Shown: positions 43,402 through 51,276 of the stretch, piece by piece
Layout of the letters: each line of letters starts with the position of its first letter
Numbering within the stretch: position 1 is the stretch's first letter
From: Mucilaginibacter defluvii
Lineage (GTDB): Bacteria > Bacteroidota > Bacteroidia > Sphingobacteriales > Sphingobacteriaceae
DNA: 64,000 bases
Assembly: GCF_039543225.1 (NCBI RefSeq)
Contig: NZ_BAABJI010000004.1
Location: 372,001-436,000, forward strand
Direction of reading: 5' to 3'
Program-made: the position numbers and the translations under genes
The notes under the pieces: generated by a model
What the model was told of the DNA's origin: nothing
The model's input: the letters and a program-made list of their open reading frames with translations, nothing else
Database searches by the model: none

Positions 43402-44061
43402 ATGAAGATTAAAACCTTACTTGTCACAATTGGTTTGTTGGTGTCGTGTATAGGCGCATTTGCGGCGCAAGGCGATTCAACAAATGTAAAAAGACGTTTT
43501 TTTGTTAAAGATTACGAACCAGGATACATAATCTTAGTAGATAATAGTGTAAAAACCGGCCTCGTTAAGTTTAATGGTGACGTTAGCTTTAAGGATAAAA
43601 AAGAGTCAGATCGAACAAAATACTCGCCCAAACAACTAAAGGGCTTTGTTATAGGCCGTGACACATTTTGTGTTGCGCAAAATTTAGCTTACAGGGCTCA
43701 AGGCATATGGGGAGATAGTTTTACAAAAGGTATAACTTACGTAAAACAGTTAGAATATGGACCTGTGTGTTTATATGAAATGCAAACTAACGTAGCAAAT
43801 GCTCCTGCATCTTTCGGCGGTTTTTCAACTTATTCGAGTTATATGAAATCAAACTATTACGTTAAACGTAAAGATGATGGAGAATATACACTGGTATCAG
43901 AAAACAAGAAAAAATTTAAACTGGGAATGTCATTGTTTTTTCAAGATGACCCTTCTCTCAGTTATAAAATTGGTGAGGGTGAATTAAAGCATGATGATAT
44001 CGTAAACATTGTTAGGCAATATAACCAGCAACATGCAGCCGGTATAACCAAAGTTAACTAA
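43402..44061 (+). CDS. Secreted protein of unknown function
   Basis: A 219-residue protein with a signal peptide (TLLVTIGLLVSCIGAFAAQG) from the ATG at 43402; a TTG two codons earlier is less likely. The body is rich in Lys, Tyr and Gly (DYEPGYIILVDNSVKTG, TYVKQLEYGPVCLYEM, SYMKSNYYVKRKDDGEY) and resembles beta-strand repeats. No family was recognised. Its base composition is visibly more AT-rich than kbl and pheS on either side, and it sits between two housekeeping genes, so it may be a later insertion. Spacing to pheS is 7 bases. Confidence 0.75.
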   Translation: MKIKTLLVTIGLLVSCIGAFAAQGDSTNVKRRFFVKDYEPGYIILVDNSVKTGLVKFNGDVSFKDKKESDRTKYSPKQLKGFVIGRDTFCVAQNLAYRAQGIWGDSFTKGITYVKQLEYGPVCLYEMQTNVANAPASFGGFSTYSSYMKSNYYVKRKDDGEYTLVSENKKKFKLGMSLFFQDDPSLSYKIGEGELKHDDIVNIVRQYNQQHAAGITKVN

Positions 44062-44068
44062 ACAATAA

Positions 44069-45103
44069 ATGCAACAACAAATAGATAAATATACTCAGGA
44101 AATAAACAACTTTGTAAAAGCCACGGCCGATGAGCTGGAAGCCTTCCGTATAAAGTTTTTGGGCACCAAGGGTATTGTGAAAGACTTGTTTGAGCAGTTT
44201 AAAACCGTTGGTGCCGAAGAAAAACGCACCTTTGGTAAGGTGCTTAACCAGTTTAAACAATTGGCCGAGGCTAAATACAATGAGCTTAAGGAAGGTGCCG
44301 GTACCGCTGCCGAAAGCGGCAAAACCGAAGCCGACCTTACCCTGCCGGGCGACGGCTTTGCATTGGGTTCACGTCACCCGCTATCATTGGTGCGTAATGA
44401 GATCATTGATATTTTTAAGCGTTTAGGTTTTGTTGTGGCTGAAGGACCAGAAATTGAGGACGACTGGCATAACTTCTCAGCGTTGAACTTCCCTGAGGAA
44501 CATCCGGCCCGCGATATGCAGGATACCTTTTTTATAAAAAAGAACCACGGTCAGGATGATATCGCGTTGCGCACGCATACCTCATCTGTACAGGTACGTA
44601 TGATGGAGAATGGTAAGCCGCCATTCCGTGCTATTATGCCGGGGCGTGTTTATCGTAACGAAGCTATTTCGGCGCGTGCGCATTGCTTTTTTCACCAGGT
44701 AGAGGGTTTGTATGTTGACGAGAATGTATCATTTGCCGACCTGAAGCAAACGCTGTTTCACTTTGTGCAGGAGCTGTATGGCGAGGGTACCAAGGTACGT
44801 TTCCGCCCGTCATACTTCCCATTCACGGAGCCATCAGCCGAGATGGATATATCATGTACCATTTGTAAAGGCGATGGTTGTAATATGTGTAAATACTCCG
44901 GCTGGGTAGAGATTTTGGGCTGCGGCATGGTTGACCCGAATGTTTTGGAGAACTGCGGCATCAATAGTAAGAAATACACCGGTTTCGCCTTTGGTATGGG
45001 TATAGAGCGTATAACCAACCTCAAGTATGTTATTCGCGATCTACGCTTGTTTTCAGAGAACGATGTGCGCTTTTTGAAACAATTTAAAACCGAGATCATC
45101 TAA
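44069..45103 (+). CDS. pheS: Phenylalanyl-tRNA synthetase alpha subunit
   Basis: PheS is the catalytic subunit of the heterotetrameric phenylalanyl-tRNA synthetase. The 344 residues include an N-terminal coiled coil (about 1-85), GSRHPLSLVRNEIIDIF, class II motif 2 (MPGRVYRNEAISARAHCFFHQVEG), RFRPSYFPFTEPSAEMDISC and motif 3 (GFAFGMGIERI). The partner pheT is not in the window. Two CxxC pairs (CTICKGDGCNMCKYS) add a zinc-ribbon-like insert seen in many PheS proteins. Confidence 0.97.
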   Translation: MQQQIDKYTQEINNFVKATADELEAFRIKFLGTKGIVKDLFEQFKTVGAEEKRTFGKVLNQFKQLAEAKYNELKEGAGTAAESGKTEADLTLPGDGFALGSRHPLSLVRNEIIDIFKRLGFVVAEGPEIEDDWHNFSALNFPEEHPARDMQDTFFIKKNHGQDDIALRTHTSSVQVRMMENGKPPFRAIMPGRVYRNEAISARAHCFFHQVEGLYVDENVSFADLKQTLFHFVQELYGEGTKVRFRPSYFPFTEPSAEMDISCTICKGDGCNMCKYSGWVEILGCGMVDPNVLENCGINSKKYTGFAFGMGIERITNLKYVIRDLRLFSENDVRFLKQFKTEII

Positions 45104-45511
45104 ATGAAGGTTGTGCTGTGCGCATTGCTGGGTTTATTACTGGTTAGCTGCGGTAAGCAGAACGATGTAGTGCCTTATGTGCCGGTAAACATCACAATAC
45201 AACGGGCAGATCCGCGATATAACAGCATCAGCAGCGCCGGAAGCGTAATCACTTTAAACGGTGGCGTAGCCGGAATTGTGGTTTACAACACCGGCAGCGG
45301 CATTGTGGCTTTTGACCGTTGCAGCAGCTATCAGCCTGAAAAAGCCTGCGCTGTAACCGTTGATGAAGGTCTGTTTACAGTAACTGACCCGTGCAGCGGT
45401 TCAAAATTTTCATTACTGGATGGATCGCCCGTTAAAGCGCCTGCAACACGGTCACTGCGGTCATACACAGTAGTTATAACCCAATTTGAGATCAGAATAG
45501 TAAACAGTTAA
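45104..45511 (+). CDS. Small lipoprotein with degenerate Rieske-like fold
   Basis: A 135-residue lipoprotein (GLLLVSCGK, acylated cysteine about residue 17). The second half follows the Rieske pattern: VAFDRCSSYQPEKACAV aligns with box I and VTDPCSGSKFSLLDGSPVKAPATRSLRSY with box II. Canonical box I is CxH and box II is CPCH; here the box I histidine is serine and box II reads DPCS, so three of four [2Fe-2S] ligands are missing. A redox role is therefore unlikely; it may serve as a structural or binding domain. It starts directly after the pheS stop and overlaps the TetR start (TAATG). Confidence 0.72.
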   Translation: MKVVLCALLGLLLVSCGKQNDVVPYVPVNITIQRADPRYNSISSAGSVITLNGGVAGIVVYNTGSGIVAFDRCSSYQPEKACAVTVDEGLFTVTDPCSGSKFSLLDGSPVKAPATRSLRSYTVVITQFEIRIVNS

Positions 45512-46092
45512 TGGAAGCCGATAAAATAAAAGACAGTATAAAGCGGGCAGCGCAGGATCTGTTCCGCAAGTTTGGCTACCATAAGACCAGCGTTAATGAG
45601 ATAGCTAAAAAGGCAAAAATTGCCAAGGCAACCATCTATAAGTATTTTGATAGTAAGGAAGCGGTGTTACACTCCCTGCTGATGGATTACATACGCGTTA
45701 GCGTTGACGACCTGATACACATCAACACGCCCGAAAAAAGCGAGGAGGAACACCTGAGTAATCTAATCATGAAAACCTGCCGCCTGTCGTACACCGTGTG
45801 TAACGAGTTTATAGGCTGGGAGTTTATCCGCGAATCGGCCAACTCGCAGGAGTTTTTGAAGAACCTGTCTAACGAGCTGGAAGATCTGCTGGTGTTATCC
45901 TTCACCCAGTTAACGGGTATGCGCAAGCACGAAACTTTTCAGCAACGTTTACGCTTTCTGATCAAGAGCAGCAAAAGTATTGTGTTCAGTTTCGCCTTTA
46001 CCTCGGTTAGTGATGCCGACGTGCGCAAAAACTTTGTATCCTTCCAAAAAGAGATACTGCCTTACCTGGTTAAGGCAGCACTCATTGTTTAA
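45511..46092 (+). CDS. TetR/AcrR-family transcriptional regulator
   Basis: A 193-residue regulator with a textbook TetR N-terminus: IKRAAQDLFRKFGYHKTSVNEIAKKAKIAKATIYKYFDSKEAVLHSLL (helix-turn-helix about residues 25-45). The C-terminal domain binds an unknown ligand. It is translationally coupled to the preceding lipoprotein gene by a one-base overlap and converges on the GH15 gene with only 5 bases between stops. No clear operator was seen nearby. Confidence 0.92.
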   Translation: MEADKIKDSIKRAAQDLFRKFGYHKTSVNEIAKKAKIAKATIYKYFDSKEAVLHSLLMDYIRVSVDDLIHINTPEKSEEEHLSNLIMKTCRLSYTVCNEFIGWEFIRESANSQEFLKNLSNELEDLLVLSFTQLTGMRKHETFQQRLRFLIKSSKSIVFSFAFTSVSDADVRKNFVSFQKEILPYLVKAALIV

Positions 46093-46097
46093 GATTT

Positions 46098-47885
46098 TTA
46101 TAGGAATACCGGCCTGTCCAGCTTGATGGCTATACGATAGGCGGCATTCATCAAGCCCACGTGGCTATATGCCTGCGGGAAGTTGCCCCACATGCTGCCG
46201 GTCTCTTCATCCACATCCTCGCTGAACAGCAATAGGTGATTACAGTATTTCATTAGGTTTTCAAATTCACGCATAGCGTCATCTAATCGCCCTACACAAG
46301 CCAGTGCCTCAACGTACCAAAATGCACAGATCAGGAAAGTGGTTTTCGGCTTTCCGAAATCATCAGCATGCAGGTAACGGTAGAACAAACCATTTGGCGT
46401 TTTTAGCTCTTTTTCAAGCGCGGCCAAATGGTCTTTTGCCCGCTGTGATGCCGGGTCAAGATAGTTCATCATGATGAGTTGCAGCGTGCTGGCGTCCAGG
46501 TGCGGGCTACCGGCCGCGTTGGTATACACCTTTCGTACCGGGTCGTAACAGCTTTCAATATGCGCCGCGGCACGTTCCTTCAGCGCTTTCGCTTTCTCCT
46601 CTAAATCTTTATTGCCGATGGTAAGCGCCATTTTTTCGGCGGCGTTACAACCCGCCCATTGGAACAGGTTGCTATAGCAATGTATATTGGCCATGTTACG
46701 GAACTCCCATATACCGGCATCCTTTTCGTCAATGGTACGCTCAATTTTGTTGAGTACCGACTCAATCCAGCGTACCGAATCCTTACGTTCACTAAATATG
46801 AAACGGTGATCAGTGTATAACGGCAGCAGCGATATCAGTACCTGCCCGTAAATATCATTCTGAATATGCTCGTACGCCTGATTCCCTACGCGCACAGGTT
46901 TATCGCCCAGGTAGCCGTCCAGGTGGTCCATGATCTCTTCAACCAGTTTCTTTTTGCCGGTAATGCCGTACAGCGGCTGGTAGCGAAATTCATCTCCTTC
47001 GGATATGGAAATGTCGGAAACATAATTAAAATACCGCTCCATCTCCTCAAAATGCCCGATGTGGTTAAGCGAGGTAAGCACGTAATACGTATCGCGCAGC
47101 CAGCAATAACGGTAATCCCAGTTGCGGGTACTACCCGGATGTTCGGGTAAACTGGTTGTACTTGCGGCGATGATAGCCCCGGTATCTTCATACTGGTGTA
47201 TTTTAAGGGCCAACGCCGAACGAATAACATAAGGCTGAAAATACCCGGCTATTGATGAATGCTTGATCCACAATCTCCAATATTCCGCCGTGTTGCGTAA
47301 AAACGTTTCGGCTGTACTTACCAGGGGCGCTTCCAGCGGGTCGCCGTAGGATAGCAGCAGGTATTTGGCCTCATTCAGCTGAAAATATTGCTCGTCGATA
47401 ATATAACTCAACGGTATATTGGTGGTCAGGCGCATGGTTTCTTCACAACCGGCATAATCAATATGGTTACTGCCGCGGCGGGCCTTTTGTTTACGACGGC
47501 CGTAATCACACACAGGCTCACATTTCACGCGTATTTTAGGCAAACCTTCAAGCGGTTCTATCTTGCGGATCAACATCAGTGGTTTAAAGTACCGGTCGTA
47601 CTGGCGAAAGCGCGGAGCAAAATCTGTTATCAGGTATTGGCCGCCTTCGCAATTCACTTTAGTGCAAAGCACGTTGGTATTTTCAAGATAATACTGCTCC
47701 GTTTCATAATCGCCTTCAGGCAGTATGGAAAATTCGCCCCCTTTTTCTTTATCGAGCAAACTGCCGAAAACAAAGGTGCTATCAAAACGTGGCCAGCAAA
47801 GCCACGTAACATTCGTGTTTTTGTTGATGTGGGCCAGGTAGGCGCAATTACCTATCAGGCCTGCATTATACATGTGTTTCTCCAT
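46098..47885 (-). CDS. Glycoside hydrolase family 15 (glucoamylase/trehalase-like)
   Basis: A 595-residue cytoplasmic GH15 protein. The N-terminal super-sandwich domain starts YNAGLIGNCAYLAHINKNTNVTWLCWPRFDS, the usual opening of bacterial GH15, and the (alpha/alpha)6 barrel has STRNWDYRYCWLRDTYYVL with a catalytic acid, GNQAYEHIQNDIYGQV and EDVDEETGSMWGNFPQAYSHVGLMNAA near the end. No signal peptide is visible. Family members hydrolyse starch-like glucans or trehalose; the substrate cannot be set from the sequence alone. It is the only carbohydrate hydrolase of the window. Confidence 0.92.
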   Translation of the reverse strand: MEKHMYNAGLIGNCAYLAHINKNTNVTWLCWPRFDSTFVFGSLLDKEKGGEFSILPEGDYETEQYYLENTNVLCTKVNCEGGQYLITDFAPRFRQYDRYFKPLMLIRKIEPLEGLPKIRVKCEPVCDYGRRKQKARRGSNHIDYAGCEETMRLTTNIPLSYIIDEQYFQLNEAKYLLLSYGDPLEAPLVSTAETFLRNTAEYWRLWIKHSSIAGYFQPYVIRSALALKIHQYEDTGAIIAASTTSLPEHPGSTRNWDYRYCWLRDTYYVLTSLNHIGHFEEMERYFNYVSDISISEGDEFRYQPLYGITGKKKLVEEIMDHLDGYLGDKPVRVGNQAYEHIQNDIYGQVLISLLPLYTDHRFIFSERKDSVRWIESVLNKIERTIDEKDAGIWEFRNMANIHCYSNLFQWAGCNAAEKMALTIGNKDLEEKAKALKERAAAHIESCYDPVRKVYTNAAGSPHLDASTLQLIMMNYLDPASQRAKDHLAALEKELKTPNGLFYRYLHADDFGKPKTTFLICAFWYVEALACVGRLDDAMREFENLMKYCNHLLLFSEDVDEETGSMWGNFPQAYSHVGLMNAAYRIAIKLDRPVFL

Positions 47886-48094
47886 ACTTTTACTAACGGA
47901 TCAATTTAAAAATTTATGCCTCTGCGTACATTAAATCAATTAAAGTGCTGATTTTGTTTGCGTTTTTAGCCATTTAAACCACATATCGTACATTCAGCAA
48001 ATATTTTTAGCTTTAAAGTGCAACTAATCCACAGTTACCTGCGTCTAATAATCAACAAAGCTTAAACACAATTAACCAATACACTATTAACATC

Positions 48095-48832
48095 ATGAAA
48101 GCTATCAATAAAATTATGCTGGCCACCTTGCTAATCGCCGGCAGCAGCGCAGTCACTCAAGCATCAAACATTAATCATAACGCCGCTATCCGCTCAGTAC
48201 AAACGACCGAGGATCGCCATCTTTCGGGCTTTAACGCCGTGTCGGCATCGGGTTCATGGGATGTATATATTACACAGGGATCTACCGAATCAGTTAAAGT
48301 TGAAGCGCCATCTGATGTGATTGGCAAGATCATCACCGAGGTTGATGGCGGCACATTAAAAATTTATAGCAAGAACAGTAACTGGGGCTGGAGCATGGGC
48401 AACAAAAAGATCGCGATATATGTAACGGCCAAAAGCCTGAACAGTATCACTATGTCGGGCTCGGGCGATATCTTCTTTAAGAATGGCATCAAAGGCGATA
48501 AACTTGCTTTGCGTTTAAGCGGTTCGGGAGATATTACAGGCCGTGTAACCGTAAACGAGTTGGAGAGCAGCATATCCGGCTCAGGAGATATCAAGGTAAG
48601 CGGGACAGCCAAAACATCGGCGGTCAAGGTAGTGGGCAGCGGCGATTTTACCGGTTCTGACCTGGTTACCCAAAGCACCATGGTTAAAGTAGCCGGCAGC
48701 GGTGATGCACGCGTAAACGCCAGCCAAAAAGTTGATGCATCCGTAGTAGGCAGCGGCGACGTATATTATACAGGCGGCGCCACCAATGTATCGTCATCAA
48801 GCGCAGGCAGCGGCGATATTCATAAATTTTAA
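48095..48832 (+). CDS. DUF2807 (GIN domain) secreted beta-solenoid protein
   Basis: A 245-residue secreted protein (signal AINKIMLATLLIAGSSAVTQA). The GIN/DUF2807 auto-transporter-adhesin head domain includes GFNAVSASGSWDVYITQG and then seven GSGD repeats spaced 17-25 residues, as expected for turns of a beta-solenoid: MSGSGDI, LSGSGDI, ISGSGDI, VGSGDF, AGSGDA, VGSGDV and AGSGDI. The function of these proteins in Bacteroidota is open, with surface or periplasmic locations proposed. It ends at a strong terminator. Confidence 0.9.
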   Translation: MKAINKIMLATLLIAGSSAVTQASNINHNAAIRSVQTTEDRHLSGFNAVSASGSWDVYITQGSTESVKVEAPSDVIGKIITEVDGGTLKIYSKNSNWGWSMGNKKIAIYVTAKSLNSITMSGSGDIFFKNGIKGDKLALRLSGSGDITGRVTVNELESSISGSGDIKVSGTAKTSAVKVVGSGDFTGSDLVTQSTMVKVAGSGDARVNASQKVDASVVGSGDVYYTGGATNVSSSSAGSGDIHKF

Positions 48833-48852
48833 TTCCCTTTCCCCTTTTTAAT

Positions 48853-48889
48853 AAAAAGAGCGATGAGATTATTCTCATCGCTCTTTTTT
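48853..48889. terminator. Bidirectional terminator after the DUF2807 gene
   Basis: A perfect 16-base-pair stem, AAAAAGAGCGATGAGA / TCTCATCGCTCTTTTT, with a TTAT loop, between converging genes. Confidence 0.95.
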
Positions 48890-48891
48890 GA

Positions 48892-49485
48892 CTACTTGAT
48901 TTGTATCTCGGGTATTGGATGCGAGACGAAAATATTTAATAGTTTATTTCGATATTGAGCAAGGCTCTGTATCAATTCTTCCGCTCCGGAATCATATGCC
49001 CTATGGCTAAAACCAAACATTAATATTCCTTTATTGCCGAACTTATCTGTGTATTCTTTATAGTGGTAAGCATTCCATTCCAGCAGCTTTAAATTGTATC
49101 CACTGCCTTCGCTCATAAGAAAATCAAGGATGTACTCATTGCCTTTTTTGCTGAGCTGGTAATTGCAAACAGCGTCTGACTGTTTGCGGATTTTTAGCGT
49201 ATTGACCTGTGCATTGACAGCATCTTCTAAAGATTTATCAGTTTGAAGAAAGTCAATCAAAATCATATCCTTGAATTTATCGGCTGTTTCATCTTCAGGA
49301 AGATATTCCTGTTTATAATATTGTAAAGATGGATGCGAGCTCCAGGATAACTTATAGCTTCGGTTATTGAACGATATTTCCTTAATGCCAAAGTAATCTT
49401 TTTCTGTGTAGCTGGTTATGGCAGATAAATTTAAAAAGGCAATTACGATACTTGGAATTGCAATAAACTTTGGTTTGATATTCAT
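48892..49485 (-). CDS. Protein of unknown function, exported
   Basis: A 197-residue protein from the ATG at 49485 (MNIKPKFIAIPSIVIAFLNLSAITSY, signal-like); the frame start at 49542 overlaps the preceding gene's end and adds a poor N-terminus. The body shows alternating strands and helices, with LLEWNAYHYKEYTDKFGNKGILMFGFSHRAYDSG as the most structured stretch. No family was recognised. It is more AT-rich than its neighbours, similar to the gene at 43402-44061. It lies downstream of the DUF2490 gene on the same strand with a 22-base gap. Confidence 0.65.
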   Translation of the reverse strand: MNIKPKFIAIPSIVIAFLNLSAITSYTEKDYFGIKEISFNNRSYKLSWSSHPSLQYYKQEYLPEDETADKFKDMILIDFLQTDKSLEDAVNAQVNTLKIRKQSDAVCNYQLSKKGNEYILDFLMSEGSGYNLKLLEWNAYHYKEYTDKFGNKGILMFGFSHRAYDSGAEELIQSLAQYRNKLLNIFVSHPIPEIQIK

Positions 49486-49507
49486 GTTTAGCTTCTTTAT
49501 CAGGCTA

Positions 49508-50224
49508 CTACAACCTTGTATAAACAGCCAGGTGAACCACATTATTTGCTGTACCGCTGCTAACTGCTTTGGTGTACTGATTCATATAGCCCAGCTCCAT
49601 ATCAAACTTTTTGCTAAAGCGGTAGCCAAACCCCACATAGGCGCGGTTTTGGTCAAAAAAGTGTGTGTTCACCTTGTCCTTGTTCTGCACATTTAAAAAC
49701 ACCTCGTTTTGCAGGCCAATATAGGTACCTTTGCTAAAATTACTATCGCGTTTAATGGGTATAACAGCGCGGATAAAATATCGGAAACGCTGGGCGAAAT
49801 AATTATCGTCACGGTCATCAGCCGAGTCGCCCAGGTAACGCTGCTCCAAACGGAAGCGGTGCGACAGTTGTATACTTGCCCCTGCTTTATGTACCTGCGT
49901 AAACTGCTCAAATATTCGGCTTTCGGGCCTGAATGTTTTTTCACCATCCGGGGTACGCCCGTTGGTAGTTACATATGCATAACCCACGTTTACAGATTGG
50001 TTCTTGTTAAAATGATACGCTACCGATGGCCGGAGTAAAATGTTACGTAAATAGTCAACCTTATCAGCCGAGCGGAATTGCCCGTCGAACGCGTAACCCC
50101 AATGTTCTGATAATTTTTGCGTATGAAACCAAGCCCCCCAAACGCTGAACTGCGAATTTTGTGCATGCAGCTTACTGCCGCCCAGGCACAACAATAGCAA
50201 CAGTATAAAATATTTGTTTCTCAT
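49508..50224 (-). CDS. DUF2490 outer-membrane beta-barrel protein
   Basis: A 238-residue protein with signal peptide (YFILLLLLCLGGSKLHAQ) and a 12-stranded-type pattern: FSVWGAWFHTQKLSEHWGYAFDGQFR, YHFNKNQSVNVGYAYVTTNG, HRFRLEQRYLG, YRFSKKFDMELGYMNQY, ending in VVHLAVYTRL with a terminal aromatic-basic strand. This is the DUF2490 family, which is predicted to be a small outer-membrane barrel. Ligand unknown. It lies in a minus-strand group with a larger barrel-like protein and GT39. Confidence 0.85.
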   Translation of the reverse strand: MRNKYFILLLLLCLGGSKLHAQNSQFSVWGAWFHTQKLSEHWGYAFDGQFRSADKVDYLRNILLRPSVAYHFNKNQSVNVGYAYVTTNGRTPDGEKTFRPESRIFEQFTQVHKAGASIQLSHRFRLEQRYLGDSADDRDDNYFAQRFRYFIRAVIPIKRDSNFSKGTYIGLQNEVFLNVQNKDKVNTHFFDQNRAYVGFGYRFSKKFDMELGYMNQYTKAVSSGTANNVVHLAVYTRL

Positions 50225-50242
50225 AACGCAGGTGGTTCTGTA

Positions 50243-51265
50243 TTAGTTAAAGTTAACCAGTTTTTTGCGGCCAAGGTCAACCACTATGCGGAAAGCTTGC
50301 TGGTTATCATTCAGGTGCGCGGGCGACTGGTGAAAACTGAACACAAATTGCCCCTTAATGTTTTTAAAGAGGAACGGCGTATAGATCACATCCAAACGGT
50401 TGTACAGCTTTTTAAGGTAATACGAGTCGCCATAAATCACATTCTGGCCTTGCCCGGCGTAAAATTCATCAAACAAAGCAATGCGCTTGTAGCTGAAATA
50501 GGCGGCGGCCACAAAGCCTGCGTGGTTTTGAAAACCGATATCGCGGTTCATGCGCTCAAGCGACATCATGCCGCCGGCTTCAACACTTAACGAGTCGAGA
50601 CCGGTTAATTTAGTCAAATTCAAACCCAGCTTGATCTGCGCCGCGCCATTATCGCCCAGCGGGTGTGTAGGGTCGGCTATCTCGGCACCGGCATCATGCA
50701 GCATCATAAAATAGTGCGATAGGTAGAACATGCCGTTTACGGATGGTTTGAACTTTCCGGAAAACCCGAAAAGGAACTGTTCACGGTCGGTAGCGGTTTG
50801 GCGGCTTACCCAATCCAGCCATACGGTTTCGGTAAAATGCTCGTTTGTGTATCGCGTTAGCAAACCCTCTACGTTGGGGCGGTAATAACGCAGGGTATCA
50901 TTCAATATAGATCGCGGATAGTCGGACAGCAGGCCCTCACGCGGAAACATACCGGCATTAAACAGCCAATTTTGGCCATGATACTCATAATAAGCAACCG
51001 GGTTAACTTTTAAAAAGTAAGGTTTGGCACCAAATTCATGTATGCCGTTCATGCCCACCACAAAGCGGTTAACACTGTCAATGTTCCACCCCAGGTCAAG
51101 AGCTAATCGTGTGCCCGAATATGTACGTGAGCGCGGAATGAATGCCTTATACTCGCGGTTATCTAAAAAGCCGAGGGCATTAAAATGTATATCAAGGTTC
51201 TGCTGCGCCCAGGCAGCAGTATTTATCGTGATAAATAATAAAAACAGGTAAAGTTTTTTCAACAT
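50243..51265 (-). CDS. Outer-membrane beta-barrel (porin-like) protein
   Basis: A 340-residue protein with a signal peptide from the ATG at 51265 (MLKKLYLFLLFITINTAAWAQ); the TTG two codons earlier is less likely. The mature part has strands with aromatic ends throughout (LALDLGWNIDSVNRFVVGMNG, FNAGMFPREGLLS, WLDWVSRQTATDREQFLFGFSG, GQFVFSFHQSPAHL) as in porins. The C-terminus is KKLVNFN. No specific family was recognised. It is 18 bases upstream of DUF2490, so both barrels are probably cotranscribed. Confidence 0.75.
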   Translation of the reverse strand: MLKKLYLFLLFITINTAAWAQQNLDIHFNALGFLDNREYKAFIPRSRTYSGTRLALDLGWNIDSVNRFVVGMNGIHEFGAKPYFLKVNPVAYYEYHGQNWLFNAGMFPREGLLSDYPRSILNDTLRYYRPNVEGLLTRYTNEHFTETVWLDWVSRQTATDREQFLFGFSGKFKPSVNGMFYLSHYFMMLHDAGAEIADPTHPLGDNGAAQIKLGLNLTKLTGLDSLSVEAGGMMSLERMNRDIGFQNHAGFVAAAYFSYKRIALFDEFYAGQGQNVIYGDSYYLKKLYNRLDVIYTPFLFKNIKGQFVFSFHQSPAHLNDNQQAFRIVVDLGRKKLVNFN

Positions 51266-51276
51266 GCGCAAATGTA

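Noticed and set aside
48440..48832. GSGD repeats as a CRISPR-like or tandem DNA repeat
   Set aside because: The repeats are protein-level and vary in DNA sequence and spacing; they sit in frame in the DUF2807 gene.
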